Below, in pieces: positions 9,921 to 19,004 of a stretch of DNA of 64,000 bases. This DNA is from Subtercola sp. PAMC28395 (GTDB taxonomy: Bacteria; Actinomycetota; Actinomycetes; Actinomycetales; Microbacteriaceae). The position numbers were made by a program, and so were the translations under genes. The DNA lies in contig NZ_CP076547.1 in assembly GCF_018889995.1 (NCBI RefSeq), positions 186,001 through 250,000 of the forward strand, read 5' to 3'. Position 1 is the first letter of the stretch. Every line of letters starts with the position of its first letter. Under the pieces are notes generated by a model. It searched no databases and was not told where the DNA came from. It was given only the letters and a program-made list of their open reading frames with translations.

Positions 9921-10318
9921 TACTTCTTTCCTGCCTTCTGTGAACCCTTGACAACTGCTTCGGTCTCATCAGGCGTGGAGAGAACCACGGTGATGTGACT
10001 GGAGCGCTTCAGGATCTGGAATGCGCGTCCCTGTGCACGGGGCTGGAACCGCTTGAGGGTCGTACCCTCATCGACGAATGCCGCCGTGACGAACAGGTCC
10101 TGCTCGTCGAGGTAGCTGTTGCTTGCATCGGCCTTGACCTTCGCGTTCGCAATCGCCGAGGCGACGAGCTTGTAAACAGGCTCACTCGCTCCCTGCGGGG
10201 CGAACTTCAGGATTGCCAGGGCCTCCATGGCCTGCTTGCCGCGAATCAAGTTGACGACGCGACGAGCTTTCATGGGGGTGACGCGGATGTGACGCACGCG
10301 TGCGATCGACTCCACCAT
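9920..10318 (-). CDS. rplV: 50S ribosomal protein L22
   Basis: Tunnel-wall protein. The frame opens at 10339, but AGGAGG lies eight bases before the ATG at 10318, and [20 protein letters not shown] is the family N-terminus, so the shorter start is used (132 residues). The loop region before the conserved [19 protein letters not shown] block shows no unusual insertion. The stop overlaps rpsC. Confidence 0.95.
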   Translation of the reverse strand: MVESIARVRHIRVTPMKARRVVNLIRGKQAMEALAILKFAPQGASEPVYKLVASAIANAKVKADASNSYLDEQDLFVTAAFVDEGTTLKRFQPRAQGRAFQILKRSSHITVVLSTPDETEAVVKGSQKAGKK

Positions 10319-10343
10319 TACTCTCCTCCTTTTCGCCACCGCG

Positions 10344-10625
10344 TTAGCGGCGACGACCCTTCTTGTCGTCTTTCACGTGGCCGCGGAAGGTACGCGTCGG
10401 CGAGAACTCGCCGAGCTTGTGACCGACCATGGTCTCGGTGATGAACACCGGAATGTGCTTGCGACCGTCGTGAACGGCGATCGTGTGGCCCAGCATGGCT
10501 GGGATGATCATGGACCGGCGTGACCAGGTCTTGATGACGTTCTTCGAACCGGCTTCGTTCTGTACGACCACCTTGCGAAGCAGGTGGTCATCAACGAAGG
10601 GGCCCTTCTTGAGACTGCGTGGCAT
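10344..10625 (-). CDS. rpsS: 30S ribosomal protein S19
   Basis: A 93-residue protein beginning [19 protein letters not shown] and carrying the conserved RTFRGH near the C-terminus. Standard length and position between rplB and rplV. Confidence 0.97.
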   Translation of the reverse strand: MPRSLKKGPFVDDHLLRKVVVQNEAGSKNVIKTWSRRSMIIPAMLGHTIAVHDGRKHIPVFITETMVGHKLGEFSPTRTFRGHVKDDKKGRRR

Positions 10626-10636
10626 CTTCTCGACTC

Positions 10637-11476
10637 CTACTTACGCTTCTTGCCGACGTTGCGGCGACGAACGATGAGCTTGTCGCTCTCTTTGTTGGGG
10701 TGGCGGGTGCGGCCCTCTTTTTGACCCCACGGGCTGACCGGGTGGCGACCACCGGAGGTCTTGCCCTCACCACCACCGTGTGGGTGGTCGACAGGGTTCA
10801 TGGCGACGCCTCGAACGGTCGGGCGGACGCCCAACCAGCGCTTGCGGCCGGCCTTGCCCCAGTTGATGTTCGACTGCTCGGCGTTGCCGACCTCGCCGAT
10901 CGTCGCGCGGCAGCGCGCATCCACATTGCGGATCTCACCGGAAGGCAGACGAAGCTGTGCGTAGGGGCCATCTTTCGCCACGAGGCGAACGGATGCACCA
11001 GCTGAGCGTGCCATCTTGGCACCGCCGCCCGGCTTCAGTTCGATCGCGTGGATGACGGTACCGACGGGGATGTTCTTCAGCGGGAGGTTGTTTCCCGGCT
11101 TGATGTCCGCGCCGGCGCCAGACTCGATGATGTCGCCCTGGCTCAGCTTGTTCGGAGCGATGATGTACCGCTTGGTTCCGTCGACGAAGTGAAGCAGCGC
11201 GATGCGAGCCGTGCGGTTGGGGTCGTATTCGATCTCAGCGACCTTGGCGTTGACGCCGTCTTTGTCGTTGCGACGGAAGTCGATCACGCGGTACTGGCGC
11301 TTGTGGCCACCACCGATGTGACGCGTCGTGATGCGGCCGGCGTTGTTGCGCCCACCGGTCTTGGGCAGGGGGCGAAGCAGCGACTTCTCGGGAGTGGTGC
11401 GCGTGATCTCTGCAAAGTCTGCAACTGAAGAACCGCGACGACCCGGAGTAGTCGGCTTGTATTTGCGAATAGCCAT
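10637..11476 (-). CDS. rplB: 50S ribosomal protein L2
   Basis: Needed for subunit association and peptidyl-transferase assembly. The 279-residue product ends with the conserved [17 protein letters not shown] loop, which includes the histidine close to the catalytic centre, and a basic tail. It is 23 bases after rplW. Confidence 0.97.
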   Translation of the reverse strand: MAIRKYKPTTPGRRGSSVADFAEITRTTPEKSLLRPLPKTGGRNNAGRITTRHIGGGHKRQYRVIDFRRNDKDGVNAKVAEIEYDPNRTARIALLHFVDGTKRYIIAPNKLSQGDIIESGAGADIKPGNNLPLKNIPVGTVIHAIELKPGGGAKMARSAGASVRLVAKDGPYAQLRLPSGEIRNVDARCRATIGEVGNAEQSNINWGKAGRKRWLGVRPTVRGVAMNPVDHPHGGGEGKTSGGRHPVSPWGQKEGRTRHPNKESDKLIVRRRNVGKKRK

Positions 11477-11499
11477 GTTTTTATCCTCTGGATTCCGAC

Positions 11500-11799
11500 T
11501 TAGCCAACAGCCGTGAAGATGTCGATGGTGCCGGACTTGAGGGTCACAATGGCACGCTTGGTGTCTTTGCGCTTTCCCAGTCCGAACTTGGTGCGGCGGG
11601 TCTTGCCCTGCTTGTTCAGCGTGTTGACCGAAGCCACCTCGACGCTGAAGATCTTCTCGATGGCGAGCTTGATCTCGGTCTTATTCGAGTCGGGCGAGAC
11701 GATGAAGGTGTACTTACCCTCGTCGATCAGTCCATAGCTCTTCTCGGAGACGACCGGCGAGATGATGACATCGCGGGGGTCCTTGTTGTTGCCGCTCAT
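11500..11799 (-). CDS. rplW: 50S ribosomal protein L23
   Basis: Docking site for trigger factor and SRP at the tunnel exit. The 99-residue protein contains [15 protein letters not shown] and [22 protein letters not shown] in family order. It overlaps rplD by four bases. Confidence 0.97.
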   Translation of the reverse strand: MSGNNKDPRDVIISPVVSEKSYGLIDEGKYTFIVSPDSNKTEIKLAIEKIFSVEVASVNTLNKQGKTRRTKFGLGKRKDTKRAIVTLKSGTIDIFTAVG

Positions 11800-12458
11800 G
11801 CTGCAACCTCAGCCTTCGTGTTAGTGGTCTTCGACGCGATGAAGCCGTCGATTGCGCCCTTGGTGAAGACGATGTCGTCACTCACCAGAACGTCGTAGGC
11901 ATTCAGCTGGTCATACGTCAGGACGTGGATCTCGGGAACGTTGCGGACACTCTTCACAGCGATGTCGTCACCGCGCTCCACAACCACGAGAACGTGCTTG
12001 CTGGTTGCGATCTGCTCGAGCAGGGCGATGGCCGTCTTGGTCGAGGGCACAGGGCCGAGCGTCAGCGAGTCGACGACGTGCACGCGGCTGCCGCGGGCGC
12101 GGTCGGAAAGTGAACCCAGCAGTGCTGCCGCGATCATCTTCTTCGGGGTGCGCTGGTCGTAGCTGCGCGGCGTCGGGCCGTGCACGATGCCACCACCGGT
12201 CATCTGGGGAGCACGGATCGATCCCTGGCGGGCGCGACCGGTTCCCTTCTGCTTGAACGGCTTGCGGCCGGCACCGGAGACCTCGCCACGGCGCTTGACC
12301 TTGGAGGTACCCTGGCGGGCGGCAGCGAGCTGCGCGACAACGACCTGGTGGATGAGCGGGATGTTGGTCTGCACATCGAAGAGCTCAGCGGGAAGGTCGA
12401 CTGTGCCGGCCTTCTTGCCCTGGGCGTCGATGATGTCGACAGTAGTTGCGTCGGCCAT
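11796..12458 (-). CDS. rplD: 50S ribosomal protein L4
   Basis: A 220-residue tunnel protein with the conserved loop [20 protein letters not shown]. In enterobacteria L4 represses its own operon, but no equivalent leader can be shown here. It lies three bases after rplC. Confidence 0.97.
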   Translation of the reverse strand: MADATTVDIIDAQGKKAGTVDLPAELFDVQTNIPLIHQVVVAQLAAARQGTSKVKRRGEVSGAGRKPFKQKGTGRARQGSIRAPQMTGGGIVHGPTPRSYDQRTPKKMIAAALLGSLSDRARGSRVHVVDSLTLGPVPSTKTAIALLEQIATSKHVLVVVERGDDIAVKSVRNVPEIHVLTYDQLNAYDVLVSDDIVFTKGAIDGFIASKTTNTKAEVAA

Positions 12459-12461
12459 GAG

Positions 12462-13118
12462 CTACGCCCCCTTCACTGCGGTGCGAACGAAAACGAGACG
12501 GCCACGGCCGCCGGGAACGGCGCCCTTGACCAGAATGAGGTTCTTCTCTGCGTCTACAGAGTGAACGACGAGGTTCAGCACGGTCACGCGCTCTCCACCC
12601 ATACGACCGGCCATGCGCATGCCCTTGAAGACACGGCTCGGGGTCGAGGAAGCACCGATGGAACCGGGCTTGCGGTGGTTGCGGTGCGAACCGTGGGACG
12701 AGGAGACACCCTTGAAGTTGTGACGCTTCATCACACCGGCGAAACCCTTGCCCTTGCTGGTGCCGACGACGTCGACCTTCTTGCCGGCTTCGAAGATGCC
12801 GTCGACGGTGAGTTCCTGGCCGACGGTGTATTTAGCAGCGTCAGCCGTGCGGATCTCGGTGACGTGGCGGCGAGGCGTGACGCCTGCCTTGTCGAAGTGA
12901 CCGGTGAGGGGCTTGTTCACCTTGCGGGGGTCGATCTGGCCGCCGGCGATCTGAATCGCTTCGTAGCCGTCGACCTCGGGGGTGCGAATCTGGGTGACGA
13001 CGTTCGGGGTGACCTGAACGACGGTGACGGGAATGAGACGGTTCTGTTCGTCCCACACCTGGGTCATGCCGAGCTTGATGCCGAGCAGACCTTTGGAAGT
13101 CTTTGTTGTGGTTGCCAT
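12462..13118 (-). CDS. rplC: 50S ribosomal protein L3
   Basis: The longest frame starts at 13154, inside rpsJ. The ATG at 13118 ([22 protein letters not shown]) gives the family N-terminus, with a G-rich stretch seven bases upstream just after the rpsJ stop. The resulting 218 residues match normal L3, including the central loop [21 protein letters not shown] that reaches the peptidyl-transferase centre. Confidence 0.96.
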   Translation of the reverse strand: MATTTKTSKGLLGIKLGMTQVWDEQNRLIPVTVVQVTPNVVTQIRTPEVDGYEAIQIAGGQIDPRKVNKPLTGHFDKAGVTPRRHVTEIRTADAAKYTVGQELTVDGIFEAGKKVDVVGTSKGKGFAGVMKRHNFKGVSSSHGSHRNHRKPGSIGASSTPSRVFKGMRMAGRMGGERVTVLNLVVHSVDAEKNLILVKGAVPGGRGRLVFVRTAVKGA

Positions 13119-13128
13119 CAGTCGACCC

Positions 13129-13437
13129 CTACAGCTTGATCTCGATGTTGACATCGGCAGGAAGGTCGAGGCGCATCAGCGAGTCGACAGCCTTGGGCGT
13201 CGGGTCGATGATGTCGATGAGGCGCTTGTGAGTGCGCTTCTCGAAGTGCTCGAAGCTGTCTTTGTACTTGTGGGGTGAACGGATGACCGCGATGACGTTC
13301 TTCTCCGTCGGCAGCGGCACAGGGCCGACTACGGTTGCACCAGCACGAGTGACTGTGTCGACGATCTTGCGCGCCGAGCTGTCGATGACCTCGTGGTCAT
13401 ACGACTTAAGTCGAATGCGGATCTTTTGTCCCGCCAT
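13129..13437 (-). CDS. rpsJ: 30S ribosomal protein S10
   Basis: First gene of the S10 cluster; also the NusE antitermination partner. The frame extends to 13497, but [19 protein letters not shown] at 13437 is the normal start and gives 102 residues. GAGAGATGA lies upstream as a plausible ribosome binding site. The preceding gene on this strand is an MFS exporter, not tuf. Confidence 0.96.
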   Translation of the reverse strand: MAGQKIRIRLKSYDHEVIDSSARKIVDTVTRAGATVVGPVPLPTEKNVIAVIRSPHKYKDSFEHFEKRTHKRLIDIIDPTPKAVDSLMRLDLPADVNIEIKL

Positions 13438-13807
13438 GTTTGACTCATCTCTCTTGTCTTGCGTCGTACGCCCGGGCTGAGTTAGCCCTGGTCGCATTGG
13501 ACGCGCTTACCACTGTTTTTCTTTCAATTCCCCCGACTGGGCCAGGCACACACGACCGCGCAGCTGCGAACAGTGCGCATCAGAAGATGCGATTCTGAGG
13601 GGGATTTGTGAAGCTTCGTTCTGCTACCCGCGGCCTAGCCCTACAAGACCTGAAGGCCTATAGCTATGCACTGCCTGGTAGTGATGCGGGCACAGTTCAC
13701 TCGCAATACCGAACTAGAAGATTCTGCCACACCGGGAAGGCTCATGCAACCCGGGCGTGTCGCGGCGGCGTGTCGCGCCAATAAAGGGAAGAAGGCCCGC
13801 GAGCGCA
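13438..13807 (-). promoter_or_regulatory. Leader and promoter region of the S10 cluster
   Basis: This 370-base non-coding stretch separates the MFS gene from rpsJ and must hold the S10 promoter unless transcription enters from upstream. Two small hairpins are visible: GGGCT-n5-AGCCC at 13472-13486 and CGCATC-TTCT-GATGCG near 13577-13593 (minus-strand reading). I see no convincing -35/-10 pair. Nothing in it looks coding. Confidence 0.4.
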
Positions 13808-15019
13808 CTAGGCGACAGCAGCCGTGGATCGAGTACGCCGATGCCAATCGACCGCGGCGAACACACCCGAGGCAAGGGCCAGAACACCGACAAGCGGCAC
13901 AATGATTTCGATCGACGCCGCCAGCCCCAGTGCGGTCGCCAGGGCTCCTGCACCGATCGCGGTGAGCGCCTGAAATACGTACGAGAACAGGTAGAGGGCA
14001 GAAAGGGTGGCTCCGCGGTGCGCAAGCAGGCTCGTTCGGCCGATCAACTGCAGCCCGCCCATGAACGCCAGCGAATAGCCGGCGCCGCCGACGACGCACC
14101 ACACCAGGAACAGACCGATCGAACCGGAACGTGTCATGATCTCGAGCACAGTGAGTCCGGCCAGCGACAATAGTGCGCCGAGAATCACTGCAATGTGAGT
14201 GTGGATGCGCTGGAGTGCGATCGCGGTGGCCCCGATCATGACCGACGAGACTGCCAGCAGCAATCCGACGACAAGGAGGTCTGTAGTTTCAGCGAGATCG
14301 CGAGCGATCGATGCTCCGAGCGACAGGAATACAGCACCAACGGAGTACGCCAGGGACACCGAGAGGGTGGCGGCGACAAACACGCGCACAGTGCCGCGTG
14401 GAACGCGGATGGGCTGTGGGCGCCAGGCTGGGCGGGCATCCTCTGCATCAGCTGGCATCACGAAGACGACAGCGAACACGACCGCGCTCAGCACCGACAA
14501 CACCAGGAAGCTCAGCCCTTGCGGCCAGACAGCGTACTGGGCGAGCGTTCCCGACACGAGAAGGGCGAGCGTCAACCCGAGAGCAGTGCTGGCCGTCGTG
14601 AGCGAACTGGCGAGACGAGCATTCGACGAAGTGTTGTTCTCGACGAGGGATGCACTGGCTGCACCCAGCGCGAACGCGGTACCCATACCCTGCAACGCTC
14701 GGCCAGCGTAGAGCCAGCCGACATTCGGGGCGAATGCGAAGATCACACCCGACACAAGAATGAGCCCGATTCCGATGAGCATGGCCTGCCGCCTGCCGAT
14801 CGAATCGGAGATGTTGCCGACGACGAGCAGCCCCCCGAGGAGCACGACCGGGTACGTCGCGAAGATCGTCGTGATCACGGTCGACGTGAGGTGCCACTCC
14901 GCAGCGTACGTCGGGTAGAGCACCGAGGGCGCGCCACTGGACCAGAGGCACAAGGCCAATACTGCTGCCGAGGCCCAGAAGCTGCCCCTGCGTGAAGATC
15001 TCGTGATCGTCTGTGCCAT
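13808..15019 (-). CDS. MFS exporter
   Basis: The 403-residue protein has about twelve hydrophobic segments and the MFS loop signature between helices 2 and 3 (NISDSIGRRQAMLIG), typical of drug/H+ antiporters. It is divergent from an HxlR-type regulator with overlapping promoters, which suggests the regulator controls this exporter. The start ATG lies six bases after a TAGAGT -10 box, so the transcript is probably leaderless. The substrate cannot be told from sequence. Confidence 0.88.
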   Translation of the reverse strand: MAQTITRSSRRGSFWASAAVLALCLWSSGAPSVLYPTYAAEWHLTSTVITTIFATYPVVLLGGLLVVGNISDSIGRRQAMLIGIGLILVSGVIFAFAPNVGWLYAGRALQGMGTAFALGAASASLVENNTSSNARLASSLTTASTALGLTLALLVSGTLAQYAVWPQGLSFLVLSVLSAVVFAVVFVMPADAEDARPAWRPQPIRVPRGTVRVFVAATLSVSLAYSVGAVFLSLGASIARDLAETTDLLVVGLLLAVSSVMIGATAIALQRIHTHIAVILGALLSLAGLTVLEIMTRSGSIGLFLVWCVVGGAGYSLAFMGGLQLIGRTSLLAHRGATLSALYLFSYVFQALTAIGAGALATALGLAASIEIIVPLVGVLALASGVFAAVDWHRRTRSTAAVA

Positions 15020-15025
15020 GGCTGA

Positions 15026-15054
15026 ACTCTACCCATCTCAGTTGGAATTGCCAA
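15026..15054 (-). promoter_or_regulatory. Promoter of the MFS exporter gene
   Basis: On the minus strand TTGGCA (15049-15054), a 17-base spacer and TAGAGT (15026-15031) are followed by six bases and the ATG at 15019. This is a good sigma-70-type promoter giving a leaderless mRNA. Its -35 box shares bases with the -35 box of the divergent regulator gene. Confidence 0.72.
15042..15054. promoter_or_regulatory. Candidate HxlR operator
   Basis: TTGGAATTGCCAA is an inverted repeat (TTGG/CCAA with an A-T inner pair and one mismatch). It covers the -35 boxes of both divergent promoters, so one bound regulator could block both. Function inferred from position. Confidence 0.5.
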
Positions 15055-15076
15055 TCTAGCTGGCTGGTTCTATCGT
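15048..15076 (+). promoter_or_regulatory. Promoter of the HxlR regulator gene
   Basis: TTGCCA (15048-15053), a 17-base spacer and TATCGT (15071-15076) are followed by six bases and the GTG at 15083. The layout mirrors the divergent MFS promoter exactly. Confidence 0.7.
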
Positions 15077-15082
15077 TAAGGC

Positions 15083-15559
15083 GTGGTCACTCCGACGAAT
15101 TCCCGGCCGAAGAAAGAACATCACTGCTCCATCCACCGCAGTCTCGACCTGGTGGGCGAGAAGTGGTCGCTGCTCATCGTGCGCAACGCCCTGCGCGGAG
15201 AGAGCCGGTTCTCTCAGTTGCGCGACAATCTGGGCATCCCGAGCGACATCCTGGCTGCCCGGCTCGCGTCGCTGGTCGACGCTGGAGTACTCGAACGCCG
15301 GTCATACCGGGAGCAGGGTGAGCGCGAGCGCTTCAGCTACCACCTGACGGAGCAGGGCTTCGCCCTCAAGACCGTGCTCGTCGCCCTGCAGGAGTGGGGA
15401 GACGAATTCTCGCCCAACCCGGGAGGGCGGGTCTCATTGACCCGGGATACGAGCACAGGCCAGCACGCATCGCTGGCCTTCGTCGGCGACGACGGCTCGG
15501 TACTCGACGCGCAGAACGTATCGCTCGTACCCGGGCCGGCCGCGACCATCTCCTGGTGA
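15083..15559 (+). CDS. HxlR-family transcriptional regulator
   Basis: A 158-residue winged-helix protein. The segment HCSIHRSLDLVGEKWSLLIVRNAL followed by RFSQLRDNLGIPSDILAARLASLVDAGVLERR is the HxlR signature, with the conserved Cys near the N-terminus that senses oxidants or electrophiles in some members. The GTG start lies six bases after a TATCGT -10 box. Residues after about 115 (GGRVSLTRDTSTGQHASLAFV) form a C-terminal domain of unknown role. It probably represses the divergent MFS exporter. Confidence 0.88.
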   Translation: MVTPTNSRPKKEHHCSIHRSLDLVGEKWSLLIVRNALRGESRFSQLRDNLGIPSDILAARLASLVDAGVLERRSYREQGERERFSYHLTEQGFALKTVLVALQEWGDEFSPNPGGRVSLTRDTSTGQHASLAFVGDDGSVLDAQNVSLVPGPAATISW

Positions 15560-15588
15560 CGGACGAAGCGCTGCCGGGCATCCGTGGC

Positions 15589-15918
15589 TCAGCCGAGCAG
15601 CCAGCCGTTCTCCTCGGCGATTCGTGCGGCATCTGCGCGGCTGCGTGCGGCGGTCTTACCGATGGCGCTGGAGAGATAGTTGCGCACGGTTCCCTCGGAG
15701 AGAAACAATTCTGCGGCAATCTCTGCAACGAGGCCACGACTCGTTCGGCCTTGACCGGCAGCGAGCGGCAGGCCGGTGGTCCATAGGATGCTGATCGGAA
15801 AGGCCAGCCACAACAGTCCCACGGTCGAACCGAGGTACCACGCACGGGGTCCCCTTCGGGCATCTGCGCCACCGGAATCGGTGGCACGGATGTTCGACGT
15901 CGATTCGCCTGCAGCCAT
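15589..15918 (-). pseudogene. Deletion-fused two-component remnant (kinase start joined to response-regulator end)
   Basis: The 109-residue frame starts four bases after the ABC permease gene. Residues about 1-52 look like the beginning of an actinobacterial sensor kinase: a polar N-terminus, then the first membrane helix (YLGSTVGLLWLAFPISILWTTG). Residues about 60-107 are the end of a NarL-type response regulator (AEIAAELFLSEGTVRNYLSS then AIGKTAARSRADAARIAEENGWL), starting inside the HTH. In related loci the order is ATPase, permease, kinase, regulator. Here the kinase catalytic domains, receiver domain and first HTH helices are absent, as if an in-frame deletion joined the two genes. It may still be translated but is unlikely to work as either protein. 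Confidence 0.7.
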
Positions 15919-15921
15919 TGC

Positions 15922-16722
15922 TCAGACCCGTTTCGTATCGCGGCGGAACATGCGAGCCGCGGCCAGCCCGAAGATCACGCCCCATGCCAGCACATTCACG
16001 AGGGCCCACCAGTCGAAACCGTTGCCGAGCAGAGGGCTTCTCGCGATCGCACCGACGCCATACGCCGGGGTGAACTTCGCGATGTCCTGCAGCACCTGGG
16101 GCAGCACTTCGAGGGGTACGAAAAGGCCACCGAAGAGTGCGAGGAAGGCCAGCAGCGGACCGAGGATCTGCATGACGTTCTCGCTGGGTACGAGGTAGCC
16201 CACGAAAAGACCCAGCGTGGCGAACACCATTGAGCCGATCCAGGCCACGAGGCCGGAGAGAATCCACACCTGCAGCGGCATCGTGATGCCCATGACGAGC
16301 CCGGCGGCAAACACCGCGAGAACGGCGATCAGTCCCAGGAACATAGCCGAGAGCATCTTGATGCTGATGTAGGCGGCTGGACGCAGGGGCGTCAGTCTGA
16401 GCTGGCGGCTCCACCCCTGAGCGCGCTCCACCGCGACCATTCCGCCACCGCTCGTAGCCGCGATCATTGCACCGTACACGGCAAAGCTGATCATGACGTA
16501 GGCCGCATAGCTGTACCCGGTCGTGCCCAGCGGATCGTTCTTGTTGGGCAGAGCGAAGAGCACCAAGAAGATGATCGGCATGACGATGGTGAAGACGAGC
16601 GTGCGTCGATTGCGCAGCACGCGCCTGATCTCGAGCACGAGGAAGGTGACATTGAACCCGCCGAGGGGCGGAATGCGGCGCTCGATGCGGCTGCGGTCAG
16701 TGGGTGGGGGTGCGATTGTCAT
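15922..16722 (-). CDS. ABC-2 type transporter permease
   Basis: The 266-residue protein has a cytoplasmic N-terminus and about six membrane segments with the ABC2 pattern, including the region GPLLAFLALFGGLFVPLEVLPQVLQDIAKFTPAYG. It overlaps the ATPase gene by four bases and forms an exporter with it, of the DrrB/antibiotic-resistance type. The substrate is unknown. Confidence 0.9.
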   Translation of the reverse strand: MTIAPPPTDRSRIERRIPPLGGFNVTFLVLEIRRVLRNRRTLVFTIVMPIIFLVLFALPNKNDPLGTTGYSYAAYVMISFAVYGAMIAATSGGGMVAVERAQGWSRQLRLTPLRPAAYISIKMLSAMFLGLIAVLAVFAAGLVMGITMPLQVWILSGLVAWIGSMVFATLGLFVGYLVPSENVMQILGPLLAFLALFGGLFVPLEVLPQVLQDIAKFTPAYGVGAIARSPLLGNGFDWWALVNVLAWGVIFGLAAARMFRRDTKRV

Positions 16723-17714
16723 GAGAGTGTCCCGGTGGAATCGGTTCGGCTGGTGAATGAGGTTCGGTCGCCGCTCTGGGGCAGGGTGGCTTTGGATGAC
16801 GTCAATGCGACGAAGGCGTCTTCAAGGTTGTGCGACGCTATTTCGAGGTCGCGGGCATCCGTCTGGGTGAGGAGGTAGCGGGCTACAGCATCTGAGTCAC
16901 TGGCATGGATGAGCACGGACTCGCCACGGTCTTCGATGCCGTCGACGCCGGGCATCGCCGCCACCTCTGCCCGGTCGAGATTCGACACTGTGGCGCGAAC
17001 AGTCCGGCCCGATGCGAGATTCTTGATCTCAGCGGCGGTTCCGTCGGCCACGATCTCGCCCTCACGCATCAGCACGATGCGGTCAGCATAGGCGTCGGCT
17101 TCTTCGAGATAGTGCGTTGCGAAGATGACCGTTCTGCCGGTTGCCGCATCGGCGCGGATGGCGTTCCAGAAGTCGCGGCGGCCCTCCACATCCATGCCCG
17201 TGGTCGGCTCATCGAGGATGAGAAGATCGGGGTCTGGCAGCAGGGCGAGCGCGAAGCGCAGGCGCTGCTGTTGCCCGCCCGAACACTTGCCCACTCGGCG
17301 GTCGCCGATGCTCAGGATGCCCGCCCGCTCGAGTACCTCGTCGGCTGGCCTCGCTCCGGGGAAGAGTGTCGCGGTCAGGAGCACGGTCTCGCGCACGGTG
17401 AGGTCGCGGAGCAGGCCACCGGTCTGCATGACGGCGGCCACCTGGCCACGAGCGATTGCCAGGTGAGGCGCCATGCCGTAGATCGTGATCTCACCAGCGT
17501 CTGGCTTGCTGAGGCCGAGGATCATGTCGATCGAACTCGTCTTGCCTGCCCCATTCGGGCCGAGGAGGGCGACCACCTCGCCGGGCTTCACGCGGAGGTC
17601 GACGTTGGTGACGGCGCGGACTCGACCGAACGATTTCGTGACGCCGCGCAAGGCGACTGCGTCGTGCTTGGTCAATGAGTCGACCCGGGAGTTCACAGCG
17701 GAGATGTGTGCCAT
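16719..17714 (-). CDS. ABC exporter ATPase (DrrA-like)
   Basis: Walker A GPNGAGKTS, signature motif KCSGGQQQR (Cys in place of the usual Leu), Walker B LLILDEPTTGMD and switch histidine in IFATHYLEEAD are all present. The protein has the extra C-terminal domain seen in DrrA-type ATPases. The frame opens with a TTG at 17741; the ATG at 17714 (MAHISAVNSR) is preferred, giving 331 residues. A perfect CRP-type site lies 58-73 bases upstream. Confidence 0.92.
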   Translation of the reverse strand: MAHISAVNSRVDSLTKHDAVALRGVTKSFGRVRAVTNVDLRVKPGEVVALLGPNGAGKTSSIDMILGLSKPDAGEITIYGMAPHLAIARGQVAAVMQTGGLLRDLTVRETVLLTATLFPGARPADEVLERAGILSIGDRRVGKCSGGQQQRLRFALALLPDPDLLILDEPTTGMDVEGRRDFWNAIRADAATGRTVIFATHYLEEADAYADRIVLMREGEIVADGTAAEIKNLASGRTVRATVSNLDRAEVAAMPGVDGIEDRGESVLIHASDSDAVARYLLTQTDARDLEIASHNLEDAFVALTSSKATLPQSGDRTSFTSRTDSTGTLS

Positions 17715-17990
17715 GCAATGATCATCTCGCGTTCGAGGCAAGCAGGCCTCACCCGAACGTCACGTCTCGGCTGTGACATTTGTCACATGTGGGCCAAGGA
17801 GTGGCGCACGTCCGTATGCGAGACGCAATGGTCCACCGTTGGCGGGCCAGCGCTCACCAAGCACGCAGGCCCGCCGCTTGCGGCCACACAGCTGAGCAAG
17901 CGATACGACGACGCCGAAGAAACGCGCATGGGTTGCGGGGCCGCAGCCCGGGCGGCATCTGGGCGCATGGGCTCCGGTCGCGCATCCGTT
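17715..17990. other. Upstream region of the ABC operon
   Basis: A 276-base gap between the topoisomerase stop and the ABC ATPase start. Apart from the CRP-like site it holds no coding signal; several open frames across it have poor codon composition. I see no clear -35/-10 pair. Confidence 0.35.
17772..17787. promoter_or_regulatory. CRP/GlxR-type operator
   Basis: TGTGA-CATTTG-TCACA is an exact match to the TGTGA-n6-TCACA consensus of CRP/FNR-family regulators, including actinobacterial cAMP-responsive GlxR/Crp proteins. It lies in the intergenic region upstream of the ABC exporter operon. Which protein binds is inferred. Confidence 0.68.
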
Positions 17991-19004
17991 CTATTCGTAG
18001 AGCAGGTTCCGCAGCTCGGTCTCAGCTGAACCCAGGCGGGCCGGGTCGATAGTGACGCCGTCGGTGAACTTGTCGATCACACGGGGGTCTACGTAGCTCT
18101 TGCGAGCAATCGATGGCGTATTGCTGAGCACAGCTGAGGCGTCGCGCATACTCTGCGCAATCGCGCGCTTGCGCGCTGATTCAGAATTCTGGGGCCCTGC
18201 TTTCGCGAGGCTGACTGCCGCAGCGATCGTGCCGTGCAGTGTGCGGAAGTCTTTTGCCGTGAAGTCTCCCCCGGTCTGCTCCCGCACGTACACGTTGATC
18301 TCTGCGGCATCGAGTGGGCGCCACACCGAACGATGCTTCAGCGGAGCGTCCGCGGGTGTCGAGCGAGACAGTGTCTCGCTGCGATAGGCGAGAAGGTGGG
18401 CATTCGCCCCTCGCCGCTTGAGTCCGGCAATGACGCGCGCAAGCTCGGCGTCGTGGATGTCTGACTCCCAGGGCTGCCCACTCTTCGCGGGAAATTCCAA
18501 ATGCACATCATCTCCGCTGACCCTCACGTGGCCGCAGAGCAGAGTCGACAGGCCGAAGCTGCCGTGCTCCTGGGCGTATCGTTCGCTGCCGACGCGCAGG
18601 GAGCCCTGGTCGAGCATCCGGAATGCCGCTGCCAACGCCCGCTCTCGGTCGGGTTGCTCGCGCCGAAGATCGATCGTCACCTTGCGACGCGCCGTCGGCA
18701 GTGCTTCAGCGAGCATGAGAGCACGGTCGAACTTGATGCGATCCTTCTGTTCGCGCCAGGTGGGGTGGTAGATGTACTGGCGGCGCCCCGCCGTATCGAT
18801 TCCGGTGGCCTGGATGTGCCCGTTTGCATGCGGCGCGATCCACACGTCAGTCCAGGCTGGCGGAATCGCGAGCTGTTCGATTCGCGAGCGAAGGTCTGGA
18901 TCGGTCAACGTGCTTCCGTCGGGATGCTTGTACATGAACCCTGTGCCGGAACCCATCCGTCGGAACCCGCTGCCTGAGGAGTCGCTGCGTCTAAGTCTCA
19001 CCAC
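17991..19004 (-). CDS. DNA topoisomerase IB
   Basis: A 337-residue type IB topoisomerase of the compact bacterial/poxvirus type. It relaxes supercoils through a 3'-phosphotyrosine intermediate. The catalytic residues include K in the KxDRIKFD-type region, R/K in the ARRKVTIDLRR and DFTAKDFRTLHG blocks, and the nucleophile Y304 in ARKSYVDPRVID. The start is one of two adjacent GTG codons; the first lies six bases after TACCGT, so the mRNA may be leaderless. It is commonly an accessory gene, and here it sits between tuf and the ABC exporter. Confidence 0.9.
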   Translation of the reverse strand: MVRLRRSDSSGSGFRRMGSGTGFMYKHPDGSTLTDPDLRSRIEQLAIPPAWTDVWIAPHANGHIQATGIDTAGRRQYIYHPTWREQKDRIKFDRALMLAEALPTARRKVTIDLRREQPDRERALAAAFRMLDQGSLRVGSERYAQEHGSFGLSTLLCGHVRVSGDDVHLEFPAKSGQPWESDIHDAELARVIAGLKRRGANAHLLAYRSETLSRSTPADAPLKHRSVWRPLDAAEINVYVREQTGGDFTAKDFRTLHGTIAAAVSLAKAGPQNSESARKRAIAQSMRDASAVLSNTPSIARKSYVDPRVIDKFTDGVTIDPARLGSAETELRNLLYE

